Assembly (NCBI GenBank): GCA_036365145.1
Contig: JAEOAD010000034.1
Span: forward strand, 16,211,501-16,275,500
Direction of reading: 5' to 3'
From: Orientallactaga sibirica
Taxonomy: Eukaryota; Chordata; Mammalia; Rodentia; Dipodidae
DNA: 64,000 bases
The notes under the pieces are model-generated. The model was not told where the DNA came from. It saw only the letters and a list, made by a program, of their open reading frames with translations, and made no database searches. Position numbers and translations under genes: made by a program. Shown here piece by piece: positions 11,671-22,100 of this stretch (positions are counted from its first letter, which is position 1; every line of letters starts with the position of its first letter).

Positions 11671-11829
11671 AGCCGGGTGTGGTGGCCCACACCTTTAATC
11701 CCAGCACTCGGGAGGCAGAGGCAGGAAGATCGCTGAGAGTTCAAGGCCACCCTGAGACTACATAGTTAATTCCAGGTCACCCTGGATCAGAGTGAGACCC
11801 TACCTTGCAAAACAAAAAAAAAAAAAAAA
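11671..11829 (+). mobile_element. B1-like SINE, fairly young
   Basis: Starts 'gccgggtgtggtggcccaca', continues 'cccagcactcgggaggcaga' and 'gccaccctgagactacatag', ends 'agtgagaccctaccttgcaa' and then poly(A). The Pol III box B is recognisable around 'gagttcaaggc'. The rodent variant 'accctgagactacatag' is shared by all young B1 copies in this window. Confidence 0.93.
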
Positions 11830-12392
11830 TTAATAACTGATCTAATTTTTGTTTATCACCTTTAATACTAAAAAGGCAATGACATAAACTTCATTTACTA
11901 TACTTATCCAAGACATGTGAAATTGTTATATAATCATTACCCTATAGCATATATATCAAACCTTGACAAATGAATGTGTGATCACTGAGAGAAAGTCCTG
12001 ACTATAACATACTTAAAGCTAGAAGTCAGAAATAAAACATAATTTGAAAATTACCCACTATCAAGAAATTAAGTAATCATAGGTCAAAGAAGAAACTGCT
12101 ATAAAGATTATAAAAATTTGAACTGATCAATTTAGAATGTGACTAAAAATTTACAGCAATTTTCCAAAGCCATGTTTGGAATTATATCTCTAATGATTTA
12201 TGATAGATAAGCAATATAACTAAAATTAATTATATTAATTTGTAGCACTTTATTTTAGAAAAATAATGGCAACTGTACTGAATATAAAGAGCAGAGGTTA
12301 AATAATAGAAAATAGTTCAACAGAGAAAAGTAATCTCAGGACCAAATTTTAAGATACTAAGAACATTTATATGAAGTCAACCTCTGGTTAAT
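11830..12392. other. AT-rich sequence, no gene seen
   Basis: Strongly A-rich and unassigned. It may contain decayed LINE sequence, but I could not place any segment. Confidence 0.45.
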
Positions 12393-12742
12393 ATGTTGTG
12401 ATAGTTTGAACATAAATTGTCCCCCATATCCTCATGTGTTTGGGATTAAACCACATAGCTAATTCCCAGCTGGTGGCAATTTGAGAGGTAGAGCATTGCT
12501 GGAGGAGGTGAGTCATTGGAGGTGAAACTTGAGGTTTAGTAGCCCAGTCCAAGCTTAGTACTTTTTCTACCTGGATATGACTGTTTCTACCCAGATGTGA
12601 GCTTCCTACTCATGCCATGCTTTCCTCACCATAATGATGCTTCCTCTTGAAACAGTAAGCCTGAATTAAATCCTTTTTACTGATAATCTGCCTGTGGTCT
12701 GGTGTTTTGTCCCAACAATAAGAAAATAATTGCAACACATGT
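12393..12742 (+). mobile_element. solo MaLR LTR with 5-bp TSD (one mismatch)
   Basis: LTR body about 12,398-12,737. It starts 'tgtgatagtttgaacataaa', has 'attcccagctggtggcaat' and 'ttgctggaggaggtgagtca', then 'gtaagcctgaattaaatcc', and ends '..gcaaca'. It is flanked by TATGT (12,393-12,397) and CATGT (12,738-12,742). MaLR LTRs of this layout belong to the ORR1/MT group. A solo LTR implies recombination between the two LTRs of a former element. Confidence 0.87.
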
Positions 12743-13691
12743 ACAAAGAAACCATCCATTTTACCCCAGCATAAGAAGCAATTTAAGCTAATACCTCTGT
12801 GAACTGTGGATGTTAAAAAAATAGATAAAGTAATTCTAGAAAGATATTTTATCTAGAAAGATATTCAACAACATAAATATAAATCTATGTATTTCCTTAA
12901 AATTCAACAGTAAGTAAAACAATGGTTTAGGATGGCTGTTACCATCAGTGAACTCAATGAGGCACAGAGTGTGTGTGTAAACTTCATGGTCTGGGTGTAA
13001 GTTACATAGGTATTCACATATGCTTTTTATATGTAGTCTGTGACACCTCAACCCAAAGCTTACTGAAAGTTGAAGAGCTTTTTTAAAAATTTAAATAAAT
13101 AAAGAATAAAATGTTTGAACATAGGTACAAAACATGCTTGAAAATAAGAAAAAATATACACTTTTAAGATTTTACCATTTTGAGATCAGATTGAATAACT
13201 TTAAATCTAGGAACCACTAGAAAGTAGATAATGTCTATTTCACTATTTTCTTTCAAGTGGAAATATTTATTTAGCAATTATGGCTATTTTATAGGCATGT
13301 TTAGAAGAATTAATCACATATGTTTTTGCAAAAATTGTGAAGACTCTATTTTGAAACCTATTATGTATGTTGGCCATAGACAATAAATGATACTATTAAA
13401 GTTATAATAATGTGAATAAAAATAATACTGATATGGACAAAAATAATTTAAAATAAGGTAGTGATAGAGTAATAGGCTGACATATTACTTTAAACCTGCA
13501 TAAATTGATCTGAGTGTATATACAGGAATCAATGCATAATACTGGTAGCATTTGAAGTCAATGGGGAATAGACATATTGTGCCATAAATCATTTTTAGAT
13601 TCAAAGGCAGACAGCAAAATGAAATAAAAATTTTGTGTAGCATATATGACAGACAAGGGATGATATTAAAAATCCTTCATTTGAGCCAATG

Positions 13692-13693
<2 letters not shown>
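12743..13693. other. AT-rich sequence, no gene seen
   Basis: Very AT-rich, without recognisable repeats. Frames are short and unsupported. Confidence 0.5.

Positions 13694-13738
<45 letters not shown>
13694..13738. repeat. (AT)n microsatellite, about 45 bp
   Basis: An uninterrupted alternating AT run of about 22 units. It is self-complementary and could extrude as a cruciform or slip, so length polymorphism is likely. Confidence 0.97.
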
Positions 13739-13740
<2 letters not shown>

Positions 13741-15080
13741 AGAACAAACAAACACAGGACTTGATTATAAAAATCACAAATTTATATGTATTGTGTTTCT
13801 GCCTGGATATATGTGTTGATACATAATTTGAAGATTCAAATAAAATGTATTATATTTCACATGGGAATTTTACCCAATCAATTGATAAACATTTTGCTTA
13901 TTCAGTGGCTTATCAAACATCATGTATTTATATTACCTTTGTCAGGAAATGGACATACTTTGCTTGGAGGCACGTAAGTTAGAATTTTTTTTAAAGCAAA
14001 TTTGTGAATATCTATTGAAAGGCATCCTCATTGATCCAGAAATTACTTCTGTCAAAATTTATCAAAGGGAAGTAACCATGATCACACTTGATAGTTTAGC
14101 TATAAAGAGAGCAATTGCTTTCTCATTTGTAATGTGAAACTTCAGGTATAACTGTAGTTCAAATAGCAGGTATTTTCCCAATCATCTAAGGAAGTATGTT
14201 TCAACATTGATAATAATATTAAGAATAATTTTAAAGGCAGGAAATAATTTTTACAATATCCACTTCCATTCCAGAAGCAATATGAATAGTAGTATTATGT
14301 TTTTTTTTTTTTTTTTCAAAATAAACATGTTTGGAGGAAAGGCTAGAAGTTGAGTGTACAAAAATGTTAACAATGGTTGTTTCTGAGTGAAAAAATTATG
14401 GATGATGGATTTTTTTTCATTATGCTTATCTATATTTTCTCAAGGATTTACAATGTGAATATATTCCTTTATACTAAAAAGGAAGTTATAATATTTCAGT
14501 ACAATCCATGCAATGGTAGTGATACCCATTTGAATCATGAATAGTTAGAAGGAAGTAATATATTAAATGTTCTCTGTAAGGATAAAGATTGTCTTCAAAT
14601 AAACAAGAGTTTGATGGTTATGAAAAAGACTATTGTGGGAACTTACAACAGGCATGAGGAAAAGTATGTAGAAAGAGCAAGGGGGCAGCCACCACTTCGC
14701 AGATAATACACATAATTAATCATGCAGAGTTGTTTTAGTTCTACCTTTTAGTTGCTCTGGGTTGCAGGTGAACTGAGACAAATAACAGATGTCAGATCAT
14801 TCTAGGTCAGCCCATCACATCATGCCTCAGAGATCAGGTTTCATTCTCTAAAATATGGAGAACGATTTGATTCTCAGAGAACATTATTAGCTCTTGGTTT
14901 TGCAGAAGTTTCTTTAGCAGTATGGTTGGGGATAAGTGGCATTGCTCATGAGAAAATGGAAATCAGGTTCTCACAAAGCATTTCAGTAGTGCATGTAGTG
15001 GTCTGGGCTGGCAGTAAGACTATGGGAGGTCAGGAATATGTGAACTAAAGATAGATTTAGGATATAGAAATCACAGAACT
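13739..15080. other. unique AT-rich sequence, no gene seen
   Basis: No repeat family recognised except short T runs (14,301-14,316). Two overlapping 60-70-codon frames near 13,786-14,137 have no motif, and the composition is typical of non-coding DNA. Confidence 0.5.
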
Positions 15081-15441
15081 TGTTGTCATGTAGTCAGCTT
15101 CACATTTCTGGGACGAACCTCCAAACTATGCACAGTTTATGGGAGGAACAGCATTTATTTCAGGCTTACAGATCCAGAGGAAGTTTTATAATCATTAAAG
15201 AGAAAACCCTCAGCCAAAAGGAAGAGCAAACACTGGCAGCTAAATAGCAGGAAAGCAAGGCAGAACTCCCAGTGCTTTCTGCATACCTTAGGCTAGAAAT
15301 CTAGATTCACCCCAAACACACCTCAGGACTGACCCTAGGATCTGCTCACAGTGACACCTCCTCCAGCCAGGCTGGAGATCTAAGTAACAAGCTTTTATAA
15401 ATCCAGATTCTATCGGAGGGACATCCATGCAAACTACCACA
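15081..15441 (-). mobile_element. MaLR 3' LTR
   Basis: On the plus strand it reads 'tgttgtcatgtagtcagctt' at the left and 'catgcaaactaccaca' at the right, i.e. TG...CA ends. It is clearly alignable over its whole length with the split LTR at 16,680-18,308, sharing 'cacagtttatgggagga', 'tatttcaggcttacagatcc' and 'caggcagaactccca'-type blocks. Confidence 0.87.
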
Positions 15442-16679
15442 TTCCAACCCTGTCCCCAATAGAGTCATAACCATCTTACAGTGTAAATTGTATTCAGTCC
15501 AACTTCAAAGGTTCTCAACTTAAGATAGTTCCAAAGTCCCAAGTTTTATCTCATATTTAAGATTGTCTTTTAACTTTGAGTCCTGTAAGCTTAAAACAAG
15601 TTATATACTTTCCTCATTATAATGGCACAGAGTAAGCCTTTCTAACTGCTATAAGTTATAACAAGGAGAAATTGGACCAATGCAAACTCAATGACCATCA
15701 AGCAAACATCAAATATCTGCAGTACAAGTCCAATATCATAACCAGTGACTGACAGTCTCCAGATTTTCCAATCCCACTCTTCTAGCTGGGCCTAGTAGCC
15801 AGGGAATGCTCCCATCTTGAGCCAACAGCACTCCAGTTCTGGATTATATCTAAACATCCTTGGGTCTCCACAGCAAACCATGTTCAATCTTCCAACAGCT
15901 TTATTGGCCTATCAGGGTCATCATGCCCTGTCTTACTTGCTGCATCTCAGCAGCAGCTCCTGGAACTATGTGCACTTCATGACCCACTCCATGCATTTTT
16001 CATGCTTCAGAAACCAGTATCAGGTGTTCAGGACATAGCTATGTTGCTAACTCAGGGACTAAATAAATTGTGACCTTGAAGAGCAGATTCCTTCCTTTCA
16101 ATCATCTCCTTTCAAAAGAGTTTGCATTTCAACAGTTCTATCTTTCCTCAGGCATCCTTTCCATTGTTTCAACTTAAAGTTCTTGGGGCATCTTTCTTCC
16201 AAATGCTAATGTATTTGACAATAGCAGCTTCAGTGACCTAAAGCCACCTTCTGTGCATGTTAATTTTAAACTTATTTGAATTTCTCCAATTTTAAATCTT
16301 GCATTTCTCAGTTCTATATCTTTAGCCAAGCACATCAGTCCATTACAAATTTAACTTTGTTCAAACGCTCTAGGCATGGGCAGTAGAACACAGCCAGCTC
16401 TTATGCCAGTAGCCCAGTTCCAATAAAGTTCTCTGCAGTCTTCCCTTCCCCTTAGAAAGTTCTTGAGCCAAGTCTCCCAATACAATTCTCTCTGCACTTA
16501 GTATTTCCAAACTCTCACCAGAATAGTCTATAAAACCTGGCTTACCACTCTGGAAGTCATCTTCAGTTGCAACTACCAAGTTCATGCCCATTTCTCCAAA
16601 ACAAAAATTTGCAAAACCAGAAAAATTCACATGGTCAGATTCATCACACAGCAACAACTAATTGTTTGGCATCAATTTC
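15442..16679 (-). mobile_element. MaLR internal region
   Basis: Lies between the two LTRs. The minus strand begins near 16,679 with 'gaaattgatgccaaacaatt', in the position of a primer binding site, and ends with a purine-rich tract next to the 3' LTR. The 95-codon minus-strand frame at 16,370-16,657 lies inside it; MaLR internal regions are non-coding, and I see no gag, pol or env motif. Confidence 0.75.
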
Positions 16680-17138
16680 TGTTGTAGTCAGCTTCACCTT
16701 GCTGGGATGAACCTCCAAACCAGGCACAGTTTATGGGAGGAATGTGATTTATTTCAGGCTTACAGATCCACATGAAGTTCCATAATGGCAAAAAAGAAAA
16801 ACCCTCCACCAAAAAGCAAGAGCAAAAACCAGCAGCCAAACAACAGGGGACCCAGGCAGAACTCCCATTGCTCTGTGCATAAACTAGACTAGAATTCAAG
16901 ATCTGCCCCCCACACACTTAGGGCTGTACCTTTGAATCTGCCCACAGTAATACCGATACATAATTTGTGGGTTCCAGATGGTTCCCCAGAATTTATAATC
17001 TCAAGTTTTGGGTTCTGTCCTACCTTTAATAAAGAATTAATAAAGATGGACTCAAGAAGGAAAGTTATGAATTATTAAGTTTGCTTAGGGGTAAATCACA
17101 AATTATTTGGTTTATTTAAGGGAGAATGGGATTTAAGA

Positions 17139-17461
17139 AAAACTGAGACACTTTTAAAGAGAGATTAAAGCTAAAATCATGTGGTCTTAAGAGAAACTTT
17201 TTTTTTTTTTTTCCCTGAGGTAGGGTTTCACTCTAGCTCAGGCTGACCTGGAGTTCACTATGTAGTCTCAGGGTGGCCTCAGACTCTCAGTGATCCTCCT
17301 ACCTCTGCCTCCCAAGTGCTGGGATTAAAGGCATGTGCCACCACCCCAGCCAAGAGAAACTTTTGAGGAGAGATTTGAGTAAAGCCACAAATGTGTGGAA
17401 AGTAAGAGAAACGGAAGCTTTTATAGAGGGATTAGAGTAGAGCTACAAACACATGGGAAGT
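17139..17461. repeat. about 55-bp tandem repeats (3 units), interrupted by a B1
   Basis: Units begin at about 17,139, 17,352 and 17,405. Each opens AAGA(A/G)AAAC and has a 'ttttnnagagagatt-nnag' block and an 'acatgtgg-a-agt'-like end. The B1 lies at the junction of units 1 and 2. They sit downstream of the TATA box of the LTR-like insertion. Confidence 0.6.
17189..17364 (-). mobile_element. B1-like SINE with 13-bp TSD, nested in the LTR-like insertion
   Basis: The antisense B1 body (17,202-17,351) shows 'gtagtctcagggtggcctca', 'cctcccaagtgctgggatta' and 'ggcatgtgccaccaccccag'. It is flanked by AAGAGAAACTTTT at 17,189-17,201 and 17,352-17,364. This makes it the youngest of three nested layers: MaLR, then LTR-like insertion, then B1. 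Confidence 0.95.
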
Positions 17462-18359
17462 AGAATCTAGGAGTTTGTGTAGGGATACTTAGGAGATGTA
17501 GCCTCTGCCATGTGCTTTTTTGTGTAGAGAAGTTAAGAGGGCAAGTGGTGAGGCCCAACAAAAATAATGAGTGGGCATGTATCAAAGCAGAGACCTGGAG
17601 ATTCAGAGGAAATGAGTGATGAAGAGAATTACACTCATGGTTATTCCAAGTTTAAAATTCCATAGGTGACAGGCATAGAGTTAGCCAAAGCACCCACGTG
17701 GTAAATCCAGAGTGTACAGAAGATAAACCCATGGCAGATTCAGAGACCAGAGGAAAATCATACATGTAGTTAAAGTGAGAGGTTACTCCAAACTATAAAG
17801 CAGAAGAAAAAACATCCAGACCAAGAAGCAATATTCTTTCCACCCACCTCATCCAGCCAGGCTGGGTGAGAGGGGAAGTCACTCACTTGTATCCAAGGAG
17901 AGAGGAGGGAGAATCCAGAGAGAATTGCACAAAGGGGGAGGAGGCGAACACAGCCTTTATAGTGCCAGGTTCAGGTATGCAAAGGGAAGATCTGATTGGT
18001 TTGTAGATTTGAAGGGCATCCAGGTAGTGCAATAGACTGTGGGCATCAGGGGGCGCATAGATCTGTCTCCATCAAGCAGGAGTTCCATTTCTGCCAAGTG
18101 TTCCATTCTTGGGCCAGGAGGAGGAGGTGGCATGTGGGGTGGCATCACTTGGTTCCCTCTGGGCCCCAAGCGCTAAGTGAAACTGCCTAAAAGAAACTAG
18201 CTTTCTCCTTTCCTCCTTCAATACCCCCTCTAGCAAGACTGGAGCTCTAAGTAACAAGCTGTAATAAAGCCCTGAATCTATTGGAAGACATCCATTCAAA
18301 CTACCACATTTGGTAATCATTGGGATGTAGAAGAGGCAAGTTAGACAAAGGTCAGGGAA

Positions 18360-18523
18360 CTCTCTCTTTTTTGGAGGGGGGAGGTCAAAGTAGTATCTTA
18401 CTCTAATCCAGGATGACCTAGAATTTACTATGTGCTCTCAGACTGGTTTAAACTCACAGCAATCCTCCTATCTCTGCCTCCCGAGTGCTGAGATTAAAGG
18501 CATGCACCACTATGCCCAGTTTA
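18360..18523 (-). mobile_element. B1-like SINE, moderately diverged
   Basis: Antisense B1: 'ctaatccaggatgacctaga', 'cctcccgagtgctgagatta' and 'ggcatgcaccactatgccca'. The tail is a short T run at the left. A plus-strand 101-codon frame starts inside it and is not a gene. Confidence 0.88.
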
Positions 18524-19784
18524 AGGAACTCTCACTATGTTATTGTGACATGACAGATGATGTGAAAATGAGCTTCTACTCTGCCTTGTTTGGCCTATAT
18601 GCTCTCTATGGAGACACCTTTCATAGAAATACACATGTGTTTACATATAAATGTTATATATGTTTCCTCTGTATTGAAACAGTTTATCCTGGAGGGAAGC
18701 TGACTAAGACTTCAAAAATTCTAAATTTCATGTAAGCTTAGGTGATAGACAAGGCTGTGGATCTCACATGTCTCAGGAAACTCCTGAAACTTTTGAGGTC
18801 ACCAGTCCCCTTGGGAAGTCTATATAAAGACTAAATATGTGCTTTGGGGTAGAGGTTCTCTGACCAACCTAGCATATGAAAAAAAAATGGAGGAGCCTAA
18901 AAGTTGAGCAGTGTGCTACAGAAATGCAGCCTCCGGGGTAGTCACCTGTGCTGGGCTGGGCTTTTCCATCATGCAGCTGCCTTTGAGTCATCTACGCTCC
19001 TCCTGGAATCAACTCCTCACCCTGCTCTGTATGCAACCACAATAATCTTCTTGGTTCCTTTGGTGCAGTCATGCTTTGGTCTGTCCTCTGTGCCTTATGT
19101 GGAGTGAATGGAGGCGTGTTTTTGTCTCCTGGGAGAGAAACATTCACACAACAACACACATAACCTGAGACGTTAAGGTATGTCTTCAAATTTAAATTCA
19201 AATTTTGAAGAAGAATAAAGAAAAATAGAAATATCAACTAAGAAAAAAAGAAATAACAATAAAATAGGATAGCTTTATTTGCCTATCTGGGAAGGCCTTT
19301 TGGCCATGGGAACAACATGAGATATTCGATGAATCAGACCATTAAGAAAGGGCAGACAATGTTTGCTGCACTGTTCATTCTACTATTCATTTGGAACAAC
19401 ATTTTTTTTTTGCTTAAAAAATAGGATTTTAGAGACATCAAAGAATACTATTTTATTCCCCACATTCTTTGTTCTATTTGTAAAGTTCTTTTCATGATCA
19501 CTTCTGCTTGCTAAGAGCATAACTGTAGCATTATATAAATGTTCACTGTAATCTTGGCTTTTCTGTGTTTGCCTAAAAGAAATAGGTGTGGGCAGAAAGG
19601 TACTTTGGGTGGAGCAGAATGTACAATTTTGCTAGTCATGGGAGTTTTTCTTAGGCCTACAACCTCCACCCCTTCATACCTCTTATGCAGCACACTGGAA
19701 TTCGTCATGCACATCATTTCTTTCCATTTGAACATGACTTGTATGGGGGCTTTGCTTAGAACGTAGATGGATGGGTAGAAGGAC
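18524..19784. other. unique sequence, no gene seen
   Basis: No repeat recognised with confidence. Overlapping frames on both strands near 19,511-19,798 mirror each other and have no recognisable domain. Confidence 0.45.
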
Positions 19785-20365
19785 AGATAGAGAAACATTA
19801 CACAGAGATGATGGTAGATGATAAATGATAGATCAGTGACATAGAAATAGATGATAGATAGATGATAGATGATAGTAGATGATAGATGGATGGTTGATAG
19901 GATAGTTAGGTGATAGTTATATGATGACAGACAGATCAGGACAGATGTTGATTAGAGATGATAGGCAGAGAGACAGATGATAGTACAGTAACTATTTTTC
20001 TCATTGGTGCAACAAATTCCTGGCAAGAAGTGACTTAAGGATTTATTTGTCTCATGGCAGGGAAGGTATATGAGTGGGAGCAGCAGAAGGGTCTTATAGT
20101 TGTAGTGGTGGGGGCTTATTTGGATGTAGATGGATTAAGAAGCAGAAATGAGTCCCCCCCCAAAAAAAAGCTGGACGAGTCTTAAATTTCAACTCCTGTA
20201 CCCTCATGACCTACTTCCTCTAGAAAGTTTCTATGTCTTACAAATTCTACAACTTTCCAAATTAGCACATAAGATGAGGACCATGTGTTCAAACAAAGGA
20301 GCCCGTGGGGAACATTTTATGTCCAAACCATAGCAGATAGATAGCCAGATAGATGGACAGATGAG
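19785..20365. repeat. degenerate GATA-type satellite split by a MaLR fragment
   Basis: GATA/GATG/GACA tetranucleotides run from about 19,785 to 19,985 ('agatgatagatagatgatag' and variants) and resume at about 20,334-20,365 ('agatagatagccagatagat'). The middle is occupied by an antisense MaLR LTR fragment. The two arms probably were one array before the insertion, or the array grew around it. Confidence 0.85.
19995..20333 (-). mobile_element. MaLR LTR fragment, antisense
   Basis: The plus strand reads 'ggatttatttgtctcatggc', 'agggaaggtatatgagtggg' and at the right 'atgtccaaaccatagcag', the antisense end of a MaLR LTR. It also contains eight C residues in a row followed by eight A residues near 20,154-20,168. 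Confidence 0.7.
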
Positions 20366-20899
20366 ACAGTGAATTCATTCACCCAGTGATTGATTGCCAG
20401 TCAGGTAAACACGGTCCAGTTGTTAACATGGTATATATTTCACAGTTTGCTATGCCAGTGTATAGTGCATGCTATGACATCTAGCAAGAGTATGGTCATC
20501 AGTAAACACCTGCCCATGGGCTGGGATTTGGTTTTGAGAATTTTTCTTCTATCTCTATGACCCTTTACCAGCTTGATTACCCACTGAGTTTTCTGAATTT
20601 AAATGCAAAAGTTGTGTGCACTGAAAGAAGAGGAGGGAAGTGGTATCAATGAGGATTTCTTTTTAAAGTGAACCAAAGAGGGGAGCAGTTTGTCCTATGT
20701 CATCTGAGAGTTGTCTGGGCTGCAGAAAATGTCAAGTGAGTATTTTAGTTAATGACAGTGGGGAAGAACTTGGAGGAAGAAGCATTTCTTATTCAGAAAC
20801 TAGTCAAATGCCTGGTGATTAAGAGTATAGAGTGGGAAGTCATATAACTCAAGATTTCTTTTTTGTCACCAACATTATTGAGGTATAATTAACAAATAG

Positions 20900-20900
<1 letters not shown>
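20366..20900. other. unique sequence
   Basis: No gene or clear repeat recognised. Confidence 0.45.
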
Positions 20901-20949
<49 letters not shown>

Positions 20950-20950
20950 T
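20901..20950. repeat. (AC)n(AT)n microsatellite
   Basis: About 18 AC units run into a short ATATAT stretch. It stands just before an L1 ORF2 remnant. Confidence 0.95.
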
Positions 20951-20954
20951 ATCA

Positions 20955-21250
20955 CATTAAAAACAATAATCAAATGGGACTATATCAAGCTGGAAAGTAT
21001 CTGCAAGGCAAAGGGAATAACATTAAAATGAAACTTACACAATGGGAGAAAGCACTTGCCACCTACATGTTTATTAGAGGCCTAATAACCGAAATGCATG
21101 ATGAAATTATATAGCACACAATTTTAATGCTAAAACTTTTTGTCCCACTGAATCATTTGATTTCAGTCAAATTCTTATAACTTATCTTTTTCTACATAGC
21201 AAACATTGCCTGCCATTTGTTATATATTATTTTGCAAACTATGATGAGAA
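20955..21250 (+). mobile_element. L1 ORF2 3'-end remnant
   Basis: 'atcaaatgggactatatcaa' followed by 'tatctgcaaggcaaaggg', 'acacaatgggagaaagcact' and 'agaggcctaataaccgaaat' follows the well-known last part of mammalian L1 ORF2 (the K-W-D ... MGE segment). Frames are broken. It is probably the upstream part of the L1 whose 3' UTR follows. Confidence 0.75.
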
Positions 21251-21405
21251 GTTATTCAATCGTTTTATTTATTTATTTTTGAGGTAGGGTCTCATTTTAG
21301 CCCAGGCTTTCAAGGTGATGTGAAGAAGTGACAATGGAGTGTTAAGTACTGAGACATCTCTATCACACCCTTCAAAGCTCAGGTCCATGGCAGACAAGGT
21401 GGTGG

Positions 21406-21599
21406 AAAAGAATGTAAGAGCCAGAGCCAGGCGTGGTGGTGCACACCTTTAATCCAACCACTCAGAAGGCAGAGATAGGAGGATTGCTGTGAGTTCGAGG
21501 CCACCCTGAGACTACATAGTGAATTCCAGGTCAACCTGAGCTAGAGTGAGACCCTACCTTGGAAAAACCAAAAAAAAAAAAAAAAGAATGTAAGAGCCA
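21406..21599 (+). mobile_element. B1-like SINE with 18-bp TSD
   Basis: Body 21,424-21,581, flanked by AAAAGAATGTAAGAGCCA at 21,406-21,423 and 21,582-21,599. It shows 'gccaggcgtggtggtgcaca', 'ggccaccctgagactacata' and a clean poly(A). Confidence 0.96.
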
Positions 21600-21783
21600 A
21601 AGGGCAAAGGGTAGGTAGGACTGCTTATAGTGTTGTCTTCCAGACACACAATGGCCTTGATATTCATGACCTTGAAGTACCTGACACTACCCACACAAGA
21701 CCTTCATAATATTTGAAGGAGGAAAAGGTGATGATATCAAAACAACAGAGAGACTAATGAGAAAGGGGAGGAGATTTGATGAA

Positions 21784-22009
21784 GAGTGGATTTTTTAAAA
21801 CTAAAAATATTTCATTTATTTATTTGAGAGAGAGAGAGAAAATTGGTGCACCAGGGCATCTAGCCACTGCAAACAAACTCCAGATGTATGCACCCTCTTG
21901 TGCATCTGGCTTTTCATGTGGGTACTGGGGAATCAAACCTGGGCACTTAAGCTTCACAGGCAAGTTCCTTAACTGCCAAGCCATCTCTCCAGCCCTGGAG
22001 GGTGGATTT
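21784..22009 (-). mobile_element. tRNA-derived SINE (short subfamily)
   Basis: The antisense body (about 21,794-21,995) ends 'gccatctctccagccc'. Flanks GAGTGGATTT (21,784-21,793) and GGGTGGATTT (22,000-22,009) form a 10-bp duplication with one mismatch. It is paired with an opposite copy 105 bp to the right. Confidence 0.9.
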
Positions 22010-22100
22010 GAGAGGAGAGAATGGGAGTGGAGGGAGGGGATTATCATGGTTTTATTGTCTGTATTTATGGAAACTGCCAATAAGAAATTATAAAAAAAAA

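Larger units (their letters stand above)
16949..18225 (-). mobile_element. LTR-like insertion with 6-bp TSD inside the MaLR 5' LTR
   Basis: A 1,265-bp segment (16,955-18,219) is flanked by AATACC at 16,949-16,954 and 18,220-18,225. Aligning with the sister LTR at 15,081 shows the site re-forms exactly when one AATACC is removed. On the minus strand it has a TATA box (CACTATAAAGG, antisense at 17,953-17,963) and an AATAAA signal (antisense at 17,109-17,120), as in a long LTR. A 6-bp duplication suits class II (ERVK-type) integration. Its ends are not canonical TG...CA, so the class remains unsettled. No viral gene is present. Confidence 0.65.
15081..18308 (-). mobile_element. complete MaLR element (LTR-internal-LTR), minus strand, with nested insertion
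   Basis: Two copies of the same LTR lie in direct orientation on the minus strand: the 3' LTR at 15,081-15,441 and the 5' LTR at 16,680-16,954 plus 18,226-18,308. Both run from 'tgtggtagtttgaatggatg'-like ends to 'gactacaaca'-like ends. The internal part (15,442-16,679, about 1.24 kb) abuts the 3' LTR with a purine-rich tract 'ggggacagggttggaa', as expected for a polypurine tract. The internal region has no retroviral gene, normal for MaLR. Outer 5-bp flanks (GAACT and TTTGG) do not match, so the ends may have drifted. Confidence 0.85.
21310..22100 (+). mobile_element. L1 3' UTR (mouse-like type) with two nested SINEs
   Basis: 'tgttaagtactgagacatct', 'tcttccagacacacaatggc' and 'ttgatattcatgaccttgaa' resemble the L1 3' UTR of murine rodents. 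It ends at 'aagaaattataaaaaaaaa' near 22,100. A B1 (21,424-21,581) and an antisense tRNA-SINE (21,794-21,995) interrupt it. A partial antisense B1 ('tgaggtagggtctcatttta') lies just upstream. Confidence 0.75.

Noticed and set aside
16370..16657. 95-codon minus-strand frame, fairly protein-like in texture
   Set aside because: Lies in the internal region of a MaLR, which is non-coding in this class, and shows no gag, pol or env motif. I could not exclude captured host sequence but have no support for it.
19785..19985. Spaced tetranucleotide repeats considered as a CRISPR-like array
   Set aside because: Units are 4-mers with no constant repeat/spacer structure, and the DNA is clearly rodent nuclear.
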